The notes under the pieces were generated by a model that was not told the DNA's origin, made no database searches, and saw only the letters and a program-made list of their open reading frames with translations. A stretch of 64,000 nucleotides of DNA from Arcticibacter tournemirensis (GTDB lineage Bacteria; Bacteroidota; Bacteroidia; Sphingobacteriales; Sphingobacteriaceae), in NCBI RefSeq assembly GCF_006716645.1, contig NZ_VFPL01000002.1:1-64000 (forward strand), given 5' to 3'. A program made the translations under genes and the position numbers. Below are positions 32,050 through 40,733 of this stretch, piece after piece (the first letter of the stretch is position 1; the number at the start of each line of letters is the position of its first letter).

Positions 32050-33405
32050 ATGAGTAACAGACTTCCATCCGCACTACTACGGGCGCTTATTGAAGAACAT
32101 GGAATTGAAGAGCGGTCTTTTCTGGACGAACACGAGAATAATGTTCAGCTCACTTCCATCAGACTAAACCCGCTTAAGAAAACCGACAAGTTCAATGCAG
32201 AAGAACAGGTTCCTTGGTGTAAGAATGGAAGATACTTAAAAGAGCGACCCTCCTTTATCGGGGACCCCTTATTTCATGCCGGTTGTTATTATGTACAGGA
32301 AGCATCTTCTATGTTTCTTGAAAGAGCGCTGGAACAAGCTGACCTGAGCGTCCCTGTCAAAGTGCTCGACCTGTGTGCAGCCCCTGGCGGAAAGAGTACT
32401 TTAATTGCTTCATTGCTTCATCCGGAAAGTCTGCTCGTTTCTAACGAGATCATTAAAAGCCGTGTACCTGTATTATCAGATAACCTTACCAAATGGGGAG
32501 CTTTGAATTGCGCGGTTAGCAATAACGATCCCAGGGATTTCGGCCGGCTGGAGGGTTATTTCGACATTATGGTGGTTGACGCCCCTTGTTCAGGCTCGGG
32601 CATGTTCAGAAAAGATCCTGCCGCAATCAACGAATGGTCTGAAAACAACGTCCAGCTGTGCAGTGAACGACAGCAGCGAATTCTCGCGGATGCTTACCCC
32701 GCCCTAAAGGAAGGCGGCCTTCTTATATATTCTACATGTTCTTATTCGTCGGAAGAAAATGAACAGATTGCCGACTGGCTCTGCGACACCTATAAGTTAA
32801 GCTCCGTTAGACTCCCGATAGAAGCCTCGTGGGGCATTGAAGAAACGGTCTCAGAAAAACACGCTTGCTATGGATACCGCTTTTATCCCCATAAAGTAAA
32901 GGGAGAGGGATTTTTCATTACTTGTTTTAGAAAGCAGGATGGAATAGAAAAGGATACCCCCCAGTTGAAACTTCCAAAGCTTAATCAGAATGACGTATTA
33001 GCAATCGAGAAATGGATAGCATCCGAAACCCTTTCTCTCATACCAGCTAAGGATGGATACTGTCTTATTCCTTCGTCTTTAAAAAATGATATCCTGCTGC
33101 TGCAATCGAAATTATATCTTAAAAAATCGGGGGTGTATGCGGGCAAATTTGCAGGAAAAGATTTCATTCCTGATCAGGAACTTGCGCAAAGTAATGTTTT
33201 GAATAACACTGTCTCGCGCATCGGGCTTGCAAAGGAAGAGGCTTTGAAGTACCTGAGAAAAGACACTCTTCTGATTCCGGACGCAAAAACCGGTTGGGCT
33301 TTGATGTGTTATGAGGGGTTCGGCCTCGGCTGGGCAAAGGTGTTACCCAACCGCATCAACAACTATTATCCCAAAGAGTTAAGGATTCTGAAGGAGTTCA
33401 ACTAA
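32050..33405 (+). CDS. RsmB/RsmF-type 16S rRNA m5C methyltransferase
   Basis: This 451-residue NOL1/NOP2/Sun-family enzyme methylates cytosine in rRNA using SAM. The SAM-binding motif I DLCAAPGGKSTLIAS is at about residue 115. The motif IV VDAPCSGSGMFRKDP and motif VI YSTCSYSSEENE hold the release and nucleophile cysteines. The C-terminal third (about 300-451) is a PUA-like RNA-binding extension, as in RsmF (YebU). The start is set at the ATG at 32050; a TTG three codons upstream is in frame but less likely. RsmF is the best guess because of length and the C-terminal domain. Confidence 0.9.
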   Translation: MSNRLPSALLRALIEEHGIEERSFLDEHENNVQLTSIRLNPLKKTDKFNAEEQVPWCKNGRYLKERPSFIGDPLFHAGCYYVQEASSMFLERALEQADLSVPVKVLDLCAAPGGKSTLIASLLHPESLLVSNEIIKSRVPVLSDNLTKWGALNCAVSNNDPRDFGRLEGYFDIMVVDAPCSGSGMFRKDPAAINEWSENNVQLCSERQQRILADAYPALKEGGLLIYSTCSYSSEENEQIADWLCDTYKLSSVRLPIEASWGIEETVSEKHACYGYRFYPHKVKGEGFFITCFRKQDGIEKDTPQLKLPKLNQNDVLAIEKWIASETLSLIPAKDGYCLIPSSLKNDILLLQSKLYLKKSGVYAGKFAGKDFIPDQELAQSNVLNNTVSRIGLAKEEALKYLRKDTLLIPDAKTGWALMCYEGFGLGWAKVLPNRINNYYPKELRILKEFN

Positions 33406-33435
33406 TGACTACAGGCAGCATTGCACGCTTATAGA

Positions 33436-33795
33436 TCAGAATTCACCGGTCGAGAGCATAACCAGTGTGCAACCTTCTACTATTTCAATCCCCCGCTGGC
33501 GAGCCATTGCTTCCAGTTCGGCATTCTCCGTGCCCGGATTAAAGATGATCCGTTTGGGCTTGGTATTTAAGATATAATCGTAAAGAGGCGGCTGATTTCG
33601 TGTACCCACGTATAAAGTAACCGTATCTATATCGTTATGAACCGCTACGGGGGGCTCGATAGGCACACCTGCTACTTCCCCTTTCTTAATTCCCACATTT
33701 ACTATTTTGTGTCCGTATCTTACAAGTTTGTTAGCGGCGAGATAGGCATAACGGCTCGGATCGGGAGTAGCCCCGATTACTAATGTCTTTTTCAT
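33436..33795 (-). CDS. CoA-binding domain protein (YccU-like)
   Basis: This 119-residue single-domain Rossmann-fold protein resembles the CoA-binding domain of succinyl-CoA synthetase. It has the nucleotide loop LVIGATPDPSRYAYLAANKL, the central strand VTLYVGTRNQPPLYDYIL and the closing IIFNPGTENAELEAMARQRG. Small stand-alone proteins of this type are widespread; their physiological role is not established. It is the last gene of a minus-strand group (FAD oxidoreductase, DinB, this gene) with gaps of 4-9 bp, so the three are probably one operon. Confidence 0.87.
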   Translation of the reverse strand: MKKTLVIGATPDPSRYAYLAANKLVRYGHKIVNVGIKKGEVAGVPIEPPVAVHNDIDTVTLYVGTRNQPPLYDYILNTKPKRIIFNPGTENAELEAMARQRGIEIVEGCTLVMLSTGEF

Positions 33796-33804
33796 ATCTA
33801 TCGT

Positions 33805-34269
33805 TTAGCTTTTTGATAACTGTTTATTTAAAATTGAAATCTGCCCCAGATGATAGGCATGGTGCTGTAAAAGCCCATTCACGGTTTTGATGAAGGTTGT
33901 TGTTTCACTTTCCGCGTTTTCATAGGGCACCATATCCTCCCATTTATCCGAAGGAAATTCCGCCACGGCGTTGAGAAGGTCAAAATGAGCATCTCTGAAT
34001 ATCCTGATCAGCTCAGGCCAGGGGGCTGCCGAGGCATCAGACCAGTCACCTCGTGACGGCTCACTGGCCACTTTACCTCTCAGCCGTGCCGCCACTTCTT
34101 CTGTCCAGGCAGCCATGTGCAGCAATAGTTCGGCAATACTATGTGTATTTCCAACATGCTTATAAACAACTGACGCGTCGATGCTGGTCAATACGTCTGT
34201 GACCGACGGTCCATACCAGGGACTACCGGCGTATACTTCTCTAAGTTCTGAACTGATAAATGAATTCAT
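33805..34269 (-). CDS. DinB-like four-helix-bundle protein
   Basis: This 154-residue protein belongs to the DinB/YfiT-like superfamily. The helical bundle carries histidines in the positions used for metal binding: HSIAELLLHMAAW near residue 43, and the C-terminal LLQHHAYHLGQISILNKQL. Many members are bacillithiol- or mycothiol-dependent transferases, and others have no known activity. It sits 9 bp upstream of the CoA-binding gene and 4 bp downstream of the FAD oxidoreductase. Confidence 0.87.
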   Translation of the reverse strand: MNSFISSELREVYAGSPWYGPSVTDVLTSIDASVVYKHVGNTHSIAELLLHMAAWTEEVAARLRGKVASEPSRGDWSDASAAPWPELIRIFRDAHFDLLNAVAEFPSDKWEDMVPYENAESETTTFIKTVNGLLQHHAYHLGQISILNKQLSKS

Positions 34270-34273
34270 AACC

Positions 34274-35821
34274 TCATGTTAAAAGCTTCTTTACAGCATC
34301 CGCACAATTCATGCCATCAATAGCAGCAGAGACAATACCGCCAGCGTATCCGGCACCTTCACCGCAGGGAAACAGTCCTTTTGCCTGTGGGTGTTGCAGC
34401 GTCTCCCGATCGCGTGGAATCCGTACAGGAGAAGACGTTCTTGACTCAACTCCCACGAGTATCGCTTCGTTTGTAAAATAGCCCTTCATTTTCCTGCCGA
34501 ACGCAGGGAGAGCCTTTTGAAGGCGGCTATGTATCTCGTCCGGGAGCACATCCCGCAGATCGGCGCTTTTTGCTCCTGGCAGATAAGAGTTGGAGGGAAG
34601 ATCATTTGACAGCTTTCCGTTCACAAAATCGATCATCCTTTGTGCCGGCGCTACCAGATTACCTCCACCGGCAGTCCATGCCCTGCGCTCCGTTTCGGCC
34701 TGATAATCAAGCAAACTGAACGGATCTTCGGGATTGCTGACGTCGGTTAAGTTTACCTGAACAACTGTGCCTGAATTTGCGTAAGGATTGTTTCTTTTAG
34801 AGGGCGACCAACCGTTAACCACAATCTCATCATAACCGGTAGCACAGGGCGCAATGATCCCCCCAGGACACATGCAAAAGGAAAAGACGCCCCTCTGATC
34901 CACTTGCTCTACTAAACTATAATAGGATGGAGGAAGGTACGGATCGCGCACGGCGCAATGGTACTGCGCCTGATCAATGATGCTTTGAGGATGCTCAATA
35001 CGCACACCCAATGCAAAGGATTTGGCTTCAATAGAGAGCCCCTGCCTTCGTAGCAAACGAAAAACATCACGGGCAGAATGACCGGTCGCAAGAATCAAGG
35101 CCTCTGCTGTAAATATATTCCCGTCTGCTGTCTTTACTCCTTTTATACTGCCAGCTTCGATCAGAAGCTCTGTTACTTTTGTATCAAAGTGAACTTCTCC
35201 ACCTGCATTCAATATATTTTCGCGAATGGCCGTGATGATCTGGGGAAGCTTGTTTGTACCAATGTGAGGACGGGCGTCTATCAGGATGTCTTCCTCTGCT
35301 CCATGAGCAACAAAGGTCCTGAGAACATACTGAACATCGCCACGCTTGTTCGACCGGGTGTACAGTTTACCATCTGAATATGTTCCGGCCCCTCCTTCTC
35401 CAAAGCAATAGTTCGATTCGGGATTAATGAGTCCGTTTTTATTGATCAAAGCAAGGTCACGCCGTCTTTGCCGCACATCCTTGCCCCTCTCTAACAGCAC
35501 AGGTTTTAACCCCAGTTCGATGCATCGCAACGCAGCAAAAAGTCCGGCGGGACCGGCGCCAACGATTAAAACCGGCTTTTTGTCGCTGACATTGGGATAA
35601 TTTACTGAAAAAATTTCCGGTGTATTATTTTCGTCAATATAAACTTCAGCTTTTACGCGATATACTACTTTTCTACTTCTTGCATCAATAGAGCGCTTAA
35701 CGATTTTCACGTCTTTGATGCGTTTTAGCGCAGTTTTCAGCGATTCGGAGGCTTTTCGATAAAGAACAGTTTCGTCTGTTACTTCGTGCGGGAGCAGCAC
35801 GATTTCAATTTCTTTTACCAT
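34274..35821 (-). CDS. FAD-dependent oxidoreductase (COG2509 type)
   Basis: This 515-residue protein has an N-terminal domain of about 90 residues ahead of the dinucleotide-binding loop VLIVGAGPAGLFAALRCIEL. A second glycine-rich cluster follows (YCFGEGGAGTYSDGKLYTRS). The C-terminal FAD motif is LFPCGEGAGYAGGIVSAAID. This layout is that of the uncharacterised FAD-dependent dehydrogenases of COG2509. The substrate is not known. It is the first gene of a three-gene operon and has a TACCTTTG box about 32 nt upstream. Confidence 0.9.
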   Translation of the reverse strand: MVKEIEIVLLPHEVTDETVLYRKASESLKTALKRIKDVKIVKRSIDARSRKVVYRVKAEVYIDENNTPEIFSVNYPNVSDKKPVLIVGAGPAGLFAALRCIELGLKPVLLERGKDVRQRRRDLALINKNGLINPESNYCFGEGGAGTYSDGKLYTRSNKRGDVQYVLRTFVAHGAEEDILIDARPHIGTNKLPQIITAIRENILNAGGEVHFDTKVTELLIEAGSIKGVKTADGNIFTAEALILATGHSARDVFRLLRRQGLSIEAKSFALGVRIEHPQSIIDQAQYHCAVRDPYLPPSYYSLVEQVDQRGVFSFCMCPGGIIAPCATGYDEIVVNGWSPSKRNNPYANSGTVVQVNLTDVSNPEDPFSLLDYQAETERRAWTAGGGNLVAPAQRMIDFVNGKLSNDLPSNSYLPGAKSADLRDVLPDEIHSRLQKALPAFGRKMKGYFTNEAILVGVESRTSSPVRIPRDRETLQHPQAKGLFPCGEGAGYAGGIVSAAIDGMNCADAVKKLLT

Positions 35822-35852
35822 AAATTTGCCAGGTTTTTATCCCGGAGAGTAA

Positions 35853-35860
35853 CAAAGGTA
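35853..35860 (-). promoter_or_regulatory. Possible -7 element of the FAD-oxidoreductase operon
   Basis: The minus strand reads TACCTTTG, an exact TAnnTTTG match 31 nt before the ATG. A -33 TTG at the proper spacing is not seen. Confidence 0.5.
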
Positions 35861-35912
35861 TGAAATTTGGGTTCTAAGATGTAAATTGAAAAAGTTTTTA
35901 ATACTTAGAAAA

Positions 35913-36491
35913 ATGAAAAGATTATTTTATACGATTGCCGGACTGATAGCTCTGTTTTCTTTCTCCTCGTGCGGTTACAATAGCATGGTAAAACTCGATG
36001 AACAGGTGCAGGCACAATGGGCACAGGTCCAGAATGTATACCAGCGTCGTGCAGACCTGATTCCGAATCTGGTCAATACTGTAAAGGGAGCAGCGAACTT
36101 CGAAAAAGAAACACTTACGCAGGTTGTGGAAGCTAGAGCAAAAGCCACCGCGGTGAATGTGGATCCCGACAAGCTGACTCCAGAGAATATTCAGAAGTTT
36201 CAGAACGCACAGGGTGAATTAAGTACCGCACTCGGACGTCTGATGATGATTACCGAAAACTATCCTGAATTGAAGGCGAATGCGAACTTCCAGGAACTCC
36301 AGGCTCAGATCGAAGGGACAGAAAACAGGATTACTGTTGAGCGGCAGAAGTTTAATGAAGTTACGCAGGAGTATAATTCGAAAATTCGTTCTTTCCCAAA
36401 TAACCTGACAGCCGGAATGTTCGGATTTGAGAAGAAGGGTTATTTCCAGGCTGAAGCGGGATCAGAGAAAGCTCCAAAGGTTGAGTTCTAA
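35913..36491 (+). CDS. LemA-family lipoprotein
   Basis: The ATG at 35913 gives 192 residues and starts directly on the signal MKRLFYTIAGLIALFSFSSC, a lipobox with Cys20; a TTG nine codons upstream is in frame but unlikely. The LemA domain is a helical bundle with the typical YNSMVKLDEQVQAQWAQVQN, the invariant RRADLIPNLVNTVKG and FNEVTQEYNSKIRSFP. The function of LemA is not settled. It often stands beside TPM-domain genes, as here, which suggests a shared membrane-associated role. It is followed by two TPM genes on the same strand. Confidence 0.93.
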   Translation: MKRLFYTIAGLIALFSFSSCGYNSMVKLDEQVQAQWAQVQNVYQRRADLIPNLVNTVKGAANFEKETLTQVVEARAKATAVNVDPDKLTPENIQKFQNAQGELSTALGRLMMITENYPELKANANFQELQAQIEGTENRITVERQKFNEVTQEYNSKIRSFPNNLTAGMFGFEKKGYFQAEAGSEKAPKVEF

Positions 36492-36576
36492 GCTGGTCAA
36501 CCAGGCAGCACCCCGCTTTTTAAGAATGTAATAATCTGGCTTTGGTCTAATAGCCAAAGCTGAAATCTTCCAAAAT

Positions 36577-37005
36577 ATGGCGTCATTCACAGAGAAAGAA
36601 CAGGAGCAGATAAGGCAGGCAATAGAGGCAGCAGAAAAAAACACGTCGGGCGAAATAAGGATATGCGCCGAAAAGCACTGCCAGGGCGAGCCTATTGAAC
36701 GTGCTTTAACTTATTTTACTAAGATCGGCATGGATAAAACGGCGTTGAAAAACGGCGTTTTAATTTATATAGCTACCGAGGATCATAAATTTGCCATTAT
36801 AGGTGATAGCGGTATTAACAATGTTGTTCCCGATAATTTTTGGGACACAACAAAAGATGCGATGCTTGAGAAATTCAGGGAAGACCAGCTTGCCGACGGC
36901 ATTATAACGGGCATTACCATGGCTGGAGAAAAGCTCAGCGAGTATTTCCCCTGCCTCGACGGCGACAAGAACGAATTATCTGATGAGATATCCTTCATCG
37001 ACTAA
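36577..37005 (+). CDS. TPM-domain protein, soluble
   Basis: This 142-residue protein has one TPM (TLP18.3/Psb32/MOLO-1) domain and no signal peptide or membrane helix. Characteristic parts are EKEQEQIRQAIEAAEKNTSG, GEIRICAEKHC, NGVLIYIATEDHKFAIIGDS and the C-terminal DGIITGITMAGEKLSEYFP. Some TPM proteins are acid phosphatases, but no activity is known for this subgroup. The lack of an export signal differs from the next gene and suggests a cytoplasmic partner. Confidence 0.88.
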   Translation: MASFTEKEQEQIRQAIEAAEKNTSGEIRICAEKHCQGEPIERALTYFTKIGMDKTALKNGVLIYIATEDHKFAIIGDSGINNVVPDNFWDTTKDAMLEKFREDQLADGIITGITMAGEKLSEYFPCLDGDKNELSDEISFID

Positions 37006-37071
37006 TCTATTATCAATGCATGTGTTTTGCGCAGGCAATTGTAGCTTTGACTACAGTAAAATATTAAACAA

Positions 37072-37866
37072 TTGAAACAACAAATTCTCTTAATAACAGC
37101 ATTCCTGGCTCTGTTTCTCAGGGCATCTTCACAGGAATTACCTCCGAAACCTGACCGGCTGGTTAATGATTATACCCATACTCTTTCGGAAAGTGAGGTG
37201 TCGCAGCTTGAGAATAAGCTCGTCGCCTTTGACGATTCTACCTCCACCCAGATTGCAGTGGTGTTAATGAGATCGGTAGGTTCCTACGAGATTGCCGACT
37301 ACGCTTCGCGCCTTGCCGAAAGCTGGGGAATAGGTGGTGCCAAAAATAATAATGGCGTTTTACTCCTTGCAGCCCTCGAGGACAGGAAGGTTACCATTCA
37401 GACAGGGTATGGTGTGGAAGGTGCTCTTCCCGACGCGATTGCGAAGAGAATTATAGAGAATGAATTGAAGCCGGAGTTCCGGCAGGGTAATTATTCGCAA
37501 GGACTCGAAAAAGCTACCGATGCGATTATCGCCTATACTAAGGGTGAGTATAAAAATGACCAGCCAGCCAAACAGGGCCGTAGGTCGATGGGATTTCCCC
37601 TGGGACTTATTATCATCATTATCGTTATCATTGTTATCATCGGCAGAAAAGGTGGTGGTGGCGGCAGAGGAGGCCGTGTAATAGGATCGCGCGGAGGAGC
37701 TGATATTTTCTGGTGGACCATGCTCGCTGGTATGGGCCAGGGAGGACGCGGCGGCGGTGGAGGCTTTGGTGGAGGCGGCGGCGGCTTTGGTGGTGGCGGA
37801 GGCGGCGGCTTCGGCGGTTTTGGAGGAGGCAGCTTCGGCGGCGGTGGTGCCAGCGGAAGCTGGTAA
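37072..37866 (+). CDS. TPM-domain membrane protein with Gly-rich tail (YgcG-like)
   Basis: This 264-residue protein has a signal peptide (about 1-20), a TPM domain at about 25-160 (RLVNDYTHTLSESEVSQLEN, NNGVLLLAALEDRKVTIQTG) and a transmembrane helix of mostly Ile and Val at about 171-187. The tail of about 70 residues is nearly all Gly, with Phe and Ser. The start is a TTG: an in-frame stop lies 15 nt upstream, and the next ATG would lose the signal peptide and much of the domain. It follows the LemA and soluble TPM genes, and the three probably form one unit. Confidence 0.9.
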   Translation: MKQQILLITAFLALFLRASSQELPPKPDRLVNDYTHTLSESEVSQLENKLVAFDDSTSTQIAVVLMRSVGSYEIADYASRLAESWGIGGAKNNNGVLLLAALEDRKVTIQTGYGVEGALPDAIAKRIIENELKPEFRQGNYSQGLEKATDAIIAYTKGEYKNDQPAKQGRRSMGFPLGLIIIIIVIIVIIGRKGGGGGRGGRVIGSRGGADIFWWTMLAGMGQGGRGGGGGFGGGGGGFGGGGGGGFGGFGGGSFGGGGASGSW

Positions 37867-37912
37867 ATAATGCCGGGAATTGACATAATAAACAGATAAA
37901 ACAATAAATACT

Positions 37913-38323
37913 ATGATCCGCAAAGATTTTATTGAGGCCGAAATCCAGAAACTGGCGCTGGTACTCGCAAGAATCCTGGGACTGAAAAACGAAGGCAACG
38001 TAGACGATGCGACCGAACTGGCCTATCAAACTCTTTCTGATAACTTCGGCCTGGATGCAAACTCTTTACATACTACCACTCCTGAAGAATTCCAGGAGGA
38101 TCTTAAATCCCGTAAATATTCGGCCGAAAAACTCGATATGCTTGCTCAGATACTTTTCGAGAGTGCTTATCCCTTTCAGGAAACGGAAGAAACCTTTGCC
38201 ATCCTCAATAAGGCAGCGGCGGTGCTTAATCTCCTGGAAACAGAGTACCACCAGCAATCGCTTGACAACATAGCCCGCAGGGAACAAATTGATAAATTTC
38301 TGAACAACCGACAATATGAGTAA
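37913..38323 (+). CDS. Conserved helical protein of unknown function
   Basis: This 136-residue protein is predicted to be all helical and acidic, with no signal peptide, no membrane segment and no cysteine or histidine cluster. I do not recognise a named family. The start (MIRKDFIEAEIQKLALVLAR) and the repeated leucine and alanine spacing suggest helix-hairpin or TPR-like packing. Its last 8 bp overlap the start of the NUDIX gene, so the two are probably translated together and may be functionally linked. Confidence 0.75.
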   Translation: MIRKDFIEAEIQKLALVLARILGLKNEGNVDDATELAYQTLSDNFGLDANSLHTTTPEEFQEDLKSRKYSAEKLDMLAQILFESAYPFQETEETFAILNKAAAVLNLLETEYHQQSLDNIARREQIDKFLNNRQYE

Positions 38324-38867
38324 GCTGAACTGGGAGAAGCTGTCGTCGCGGTATCTGGTAAAAGAAAAATGGGCCACCCTTAGGGTGGATTGCTGCCGCA
38401 TGCCCGACGGTACCTTGATTGATGATTATTATGTGCTTGAATATCCCGACTGGGTAAACGCGGTCGCTGTTACAGAGGATAATGAAGTGATCCTGATAAG
38501 GCAATATCGTCATGCAGCCGAAGAGGTTATTCTGGAAGTACCTGGTGGCTGCATCGATCCAGGTGAAACACCCGAACAGGCGGTGAAACGAGAGCTGCTG
38601 GAAGAGACCGGTTATGCATTTGAAACGCTCGAACCCATGGGCTGGGTTTATGCCAACCCCTCAACCTCTGCGAATAAAACGCATAGCTATCTGCTGACAG
38701 GAGGAAAGAAAGTGCAGGAACAGCATCTCGATGGACGCGAGGAAATCGAAGTATTGAAAGTTAGTCCGGACGAACTCAAAGATCTCGTTCTGAACAACAA
38801 AATCCCGCAGGCCCTGCATGTGACGGCTATCTTTAACGGACTGGTAAGGCTTGGATTGCTAAAATAG
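38316..38867 (+). CDS. NUDIX hydrolase, ADP-ribose pyrophosphatase type
   Basis: This 183-residue protein has a perfect Nudix box (GX5EX7REUXEEXGU) at residues 78-100, starting GCIDPGETPEQAV and ending RELLEETGY. Ahead of it is the antiparallel sheet (AVTEDNEVILIRQYRHAAEE) with the QYR typical of ADP-ribose pyrophosphatases. It would hydrolyse a nucleoside diphosphate linked to another moiety, ADP-ribose being the likeliest. The start codon overlaps the preceding gene by 8 bp. Confidence 0.93.
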   Translation: MSKLNWEKLSSRYLVKEKWATLRVDCCRMPDGTLIDDYYVLEYPDWVNAVAVTEDNEVILIRQYRHAAEEVILEVPGGCIDPGETPEQAVKRELLEETGYAFETLEPMGWVYANPSTSANKTHSYLLTGGKKVQEQHLDGREEIEVLKVSPDELKDLVLNNKIPQALHVTAIFNGLVRLGLLK

Positions 38868-38880
38868 GTTCATCAGCCGT

Positions 38881-38934
38881 TATTAACTTTCCACTCTCAA
38901 CTTTCAACGCTTAACTTCTAGCTTTCAACTCTTT
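38881..38934. repeat. Single-sided tract of AACTTT heptad repeats
   Basis: Units such as AACTTTC, CAACTTT and TTAACTT recur with about 7-nt spacing between the NUDIX and MOSC genes, close in sequence to the right-hand arms of the rRNA spacer repeats. Confidence 0.55.
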
Positions 38935-38938
38935 CGCT

Positions 38939-39745
38939 ATGTTTGTTCAGGACCTATATATTTATCCAATTAAGTCGCTCGGAGGAATTAAAACTAAAAG
39001 CTCATTAGCGCTGCAAAGAGGCTTTGAGTTTGACAGACGTCTGATGCTCGTTGACGAAAAAGGACGGTTCATTACCCAAAGAGTCTATCACCAGCTCGCA
39101 CTGCTTCAAACAGAGATCGCTGAAGCCGGCATTCTGATCACACACAAACAACATCCGGAACTAAATACCATCGTTCCCTTTAACCATACAAGAGAAGAGA
39201 CAATAACAGTGTCAATATGGGATGATACCGTTGAGGCATTTCACCTTAACGAGGAGCTTGACGAATGGTTCAGCGCTTTTCTCCAATTCCCCTGCAGGCT
39301 TGTCTATCTTCCGGAAGACGGCACCCGGGCAGTCGACACCAGATATGCAGAAAACGGAGAGCAGGTTAGCTTTGCAGATGCCTTTCCATACCTCTTAATT
39401 GGGCAGGCCTCTCTCGACGATCTGAACACACGCTTAACCGAAGCTGTTCCCATGGACAGGTTCCGACCCAGCATCGTAGTTGCAGGAAGCCCGGCCTTTG
39501 ATGAAGACACATGGAAAGAGATCAAAATTGGAGAGGTACGGTTCAAGGTTGCCAAACCCTGCGCCAGGTGCGTTCTGACAACGGTCAACCAGGAAACTGG
39601 AATAAAAGGCAAAGAGCCATTACTCACATTATCCAGGTACCGGACCGCGAACAATAAAGTTCTCTTCGGTCAGAACCTCATAGCGCTGAATGAAGGCATT
39701 ATAAAAGAAGGCGATCAGCTGGAAGTGCTGGCATATAAAGACTGA
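38939..39745 (+). CDS. MOSC-domain protein (YcbX-like)
   Basis: This 268-residue protein has an N-terminal MOSC beta-barrel domain (LYIYPIKSLGGIKTKSSLAL, GFEFDRRLMLVDEKGRFITQ) and a C-terminal MOSC domain. The C-terminal domain carries FRPSIVVAG and the conserved cysteine in KPCARCVLTTVNQETG. Such proteins bind molybdenum cofactor and, in the YcbX/mARC group, reduce N-hydroxylated compounds. Unlike E. coli YcbX there is no C-terminal ferredoxin domain, so an external electron donor is needed. Confidence 0.92.
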   Translation: MFVQDLYIYPIKSLGGIKTKSSLALQRGFEFDRRLMLVDEKGRFITQRVYHQLALLQTEIAEAGILITHKQHPELNTIVPFNHTREETITVSIWDDTVEAFHLNEELDEWFSAFLQFPCRLVYLPEDGTRAVDTRYAENGEQVSFADAFPYLLIGQASLDDLNTRLTEAVPMDRFRPSIVVAGSPAFDEDTWKEIKIGEVRFKVAKPCARCVLTTVNQETGIKGKEPLLTLSRYRTANNKVLFGQNLIALNEGIIKEGDQLEVLAYKD

Positions 39746-39799
39746 TTATTTTCATTCAACGCAATAACGCTCTCTTCGCTTAATACATTACATAACACT

Positions 39800-40657
39800 A
39801 TGATTAATTACAATCCCAAAGTATGGTTTCCGTTCATATTCAAGTTCAATAAAACAGATACGCTCCGGCGGCTATTCCCGCTGATGTGCCTCGCAGCCGT
39901 CTACTCCGGAGTAGTTGCCTGGCTTGAGCTTGAATATTTTCAGTTATCAAAAAACAGCTATGTAAGTAATGTAGGACTGATGCATAGTGTCCTCGGCTTT
40001 GTTATTTCCCTGCTGCTTGTATTTCGCACCAATACGGCTTACGACCGCTGGTGGGAAGGTCGCAAACAACTGGGCGCTCTAACGAACAGCGCAAGGAACC
40101 TCGCTATTAAATTACACGCTTTTATCAAGGATGAAGAAGATAAACATTTCTTCAGGCTGATGATACCAAATTATGCATTCGCTCTAAAGAACCATCTCCG
40201 CGAAAATGACGACTTCCACGAACTCGACCCTGTACTCGACCTCAAAAGGAACCATCATTTGCCCAACCAGATCGCCTCGAAAATATTTGCCCGCGTAATT
40301 GATCTTGAGCAGCAAGGAAAACTCTCTGCAGATGCTATATGGCTTATCAACGAAGAAATAAAATCATTGACGGATATATGCGGTGCATGCGAACGGATAA
40401 AAAATACACCCATCCCATATACCTATAGTGTATTCATCAAGAAATTTATATTCTTCTATATTCTTACTTTACCCTTTGGATGGGTGTTCAATATAGGCTA
40501 TCTGATCATTCCGGTTATTGTGTTTATACTTTATGCTTTTGCCAGTCTTGAGCTCATTGCCGAAGAAATAGAAAACCCGTTTGGCAAGGACGACAATGAT
40601 CTTCCGGTAGATCAGATCTGCCACAATATAAGAAAGCATGTGAGCGAAATGCTGTAA
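39800..40657 (+). CDS. Bestrophin-family (UPF0187) anion channel
   Basis: This 285-residue inner-membrane protein has four hydrophobic segments at about 30-45, 60-75, 215-235 and 235-255. It has the family signature VFRTNTAYDRWWEGRKQLGA at about residues 75-95 and the C-terminal LELIAEEIENPFGKDDNDLP. Bacterial bestrophins form pentameric channels; reported homologues conduct cations rather than chloride. It stands alone and ends at a bidirectional terminator facing dnaA. Confidence 0.92.
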   Translation: MINYNPKVWFPFIFKFNKTDTLRRLFPLMCLAAVYSGVVAWLELEYFQLSKNSYVSNVGLMHSVLGFVISLLLVFRTNTAYDRWWEGRKQLGALTNSARNLAIKLHAFIKDEEDKHFFRLMIPNYAFALKNHLRENDDFHELDPVLDLKRNHHLPNQIASKIFARVIDLEQQGKLSADAIWLINEEIKSLTDICGACERIKNTPIPYTYSVFIKKFIFFYILTLPFGWVFNIGYLIIPVIVFILYAFASLELIAEEIENPFGKDDNDLPVDQICHNIRKHVSEML

Positions 40658-40683
40658 AACACACACGATACAGCGTATGCCGC

Positions 40684-40718
40684 AAAAAAAAGCGCCTGAG
40701 TAATCAAGCGCTTTTTTT
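40684..40718. terminator. Bidirectional terminator between the bestrophin gene and dnaA
   Basis: A stem built on GCGC (40692-40695 with 40708-40711), with three further pairs inside, is flanked by eight A on the left and seven T on the right, so it can stop transcription from both converging genes. Confidence 0.82.
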
Positions 40719-40733
40719 ATAGCAATATTGTTC

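Noticed and set aside
37360-38029. Pro-, Ala- and Arg-rich frames on the minus strand opposite the Gly-rich TPM gene
   Set aside because: They are complements of Gly codon runs and carry no signal of real coding.
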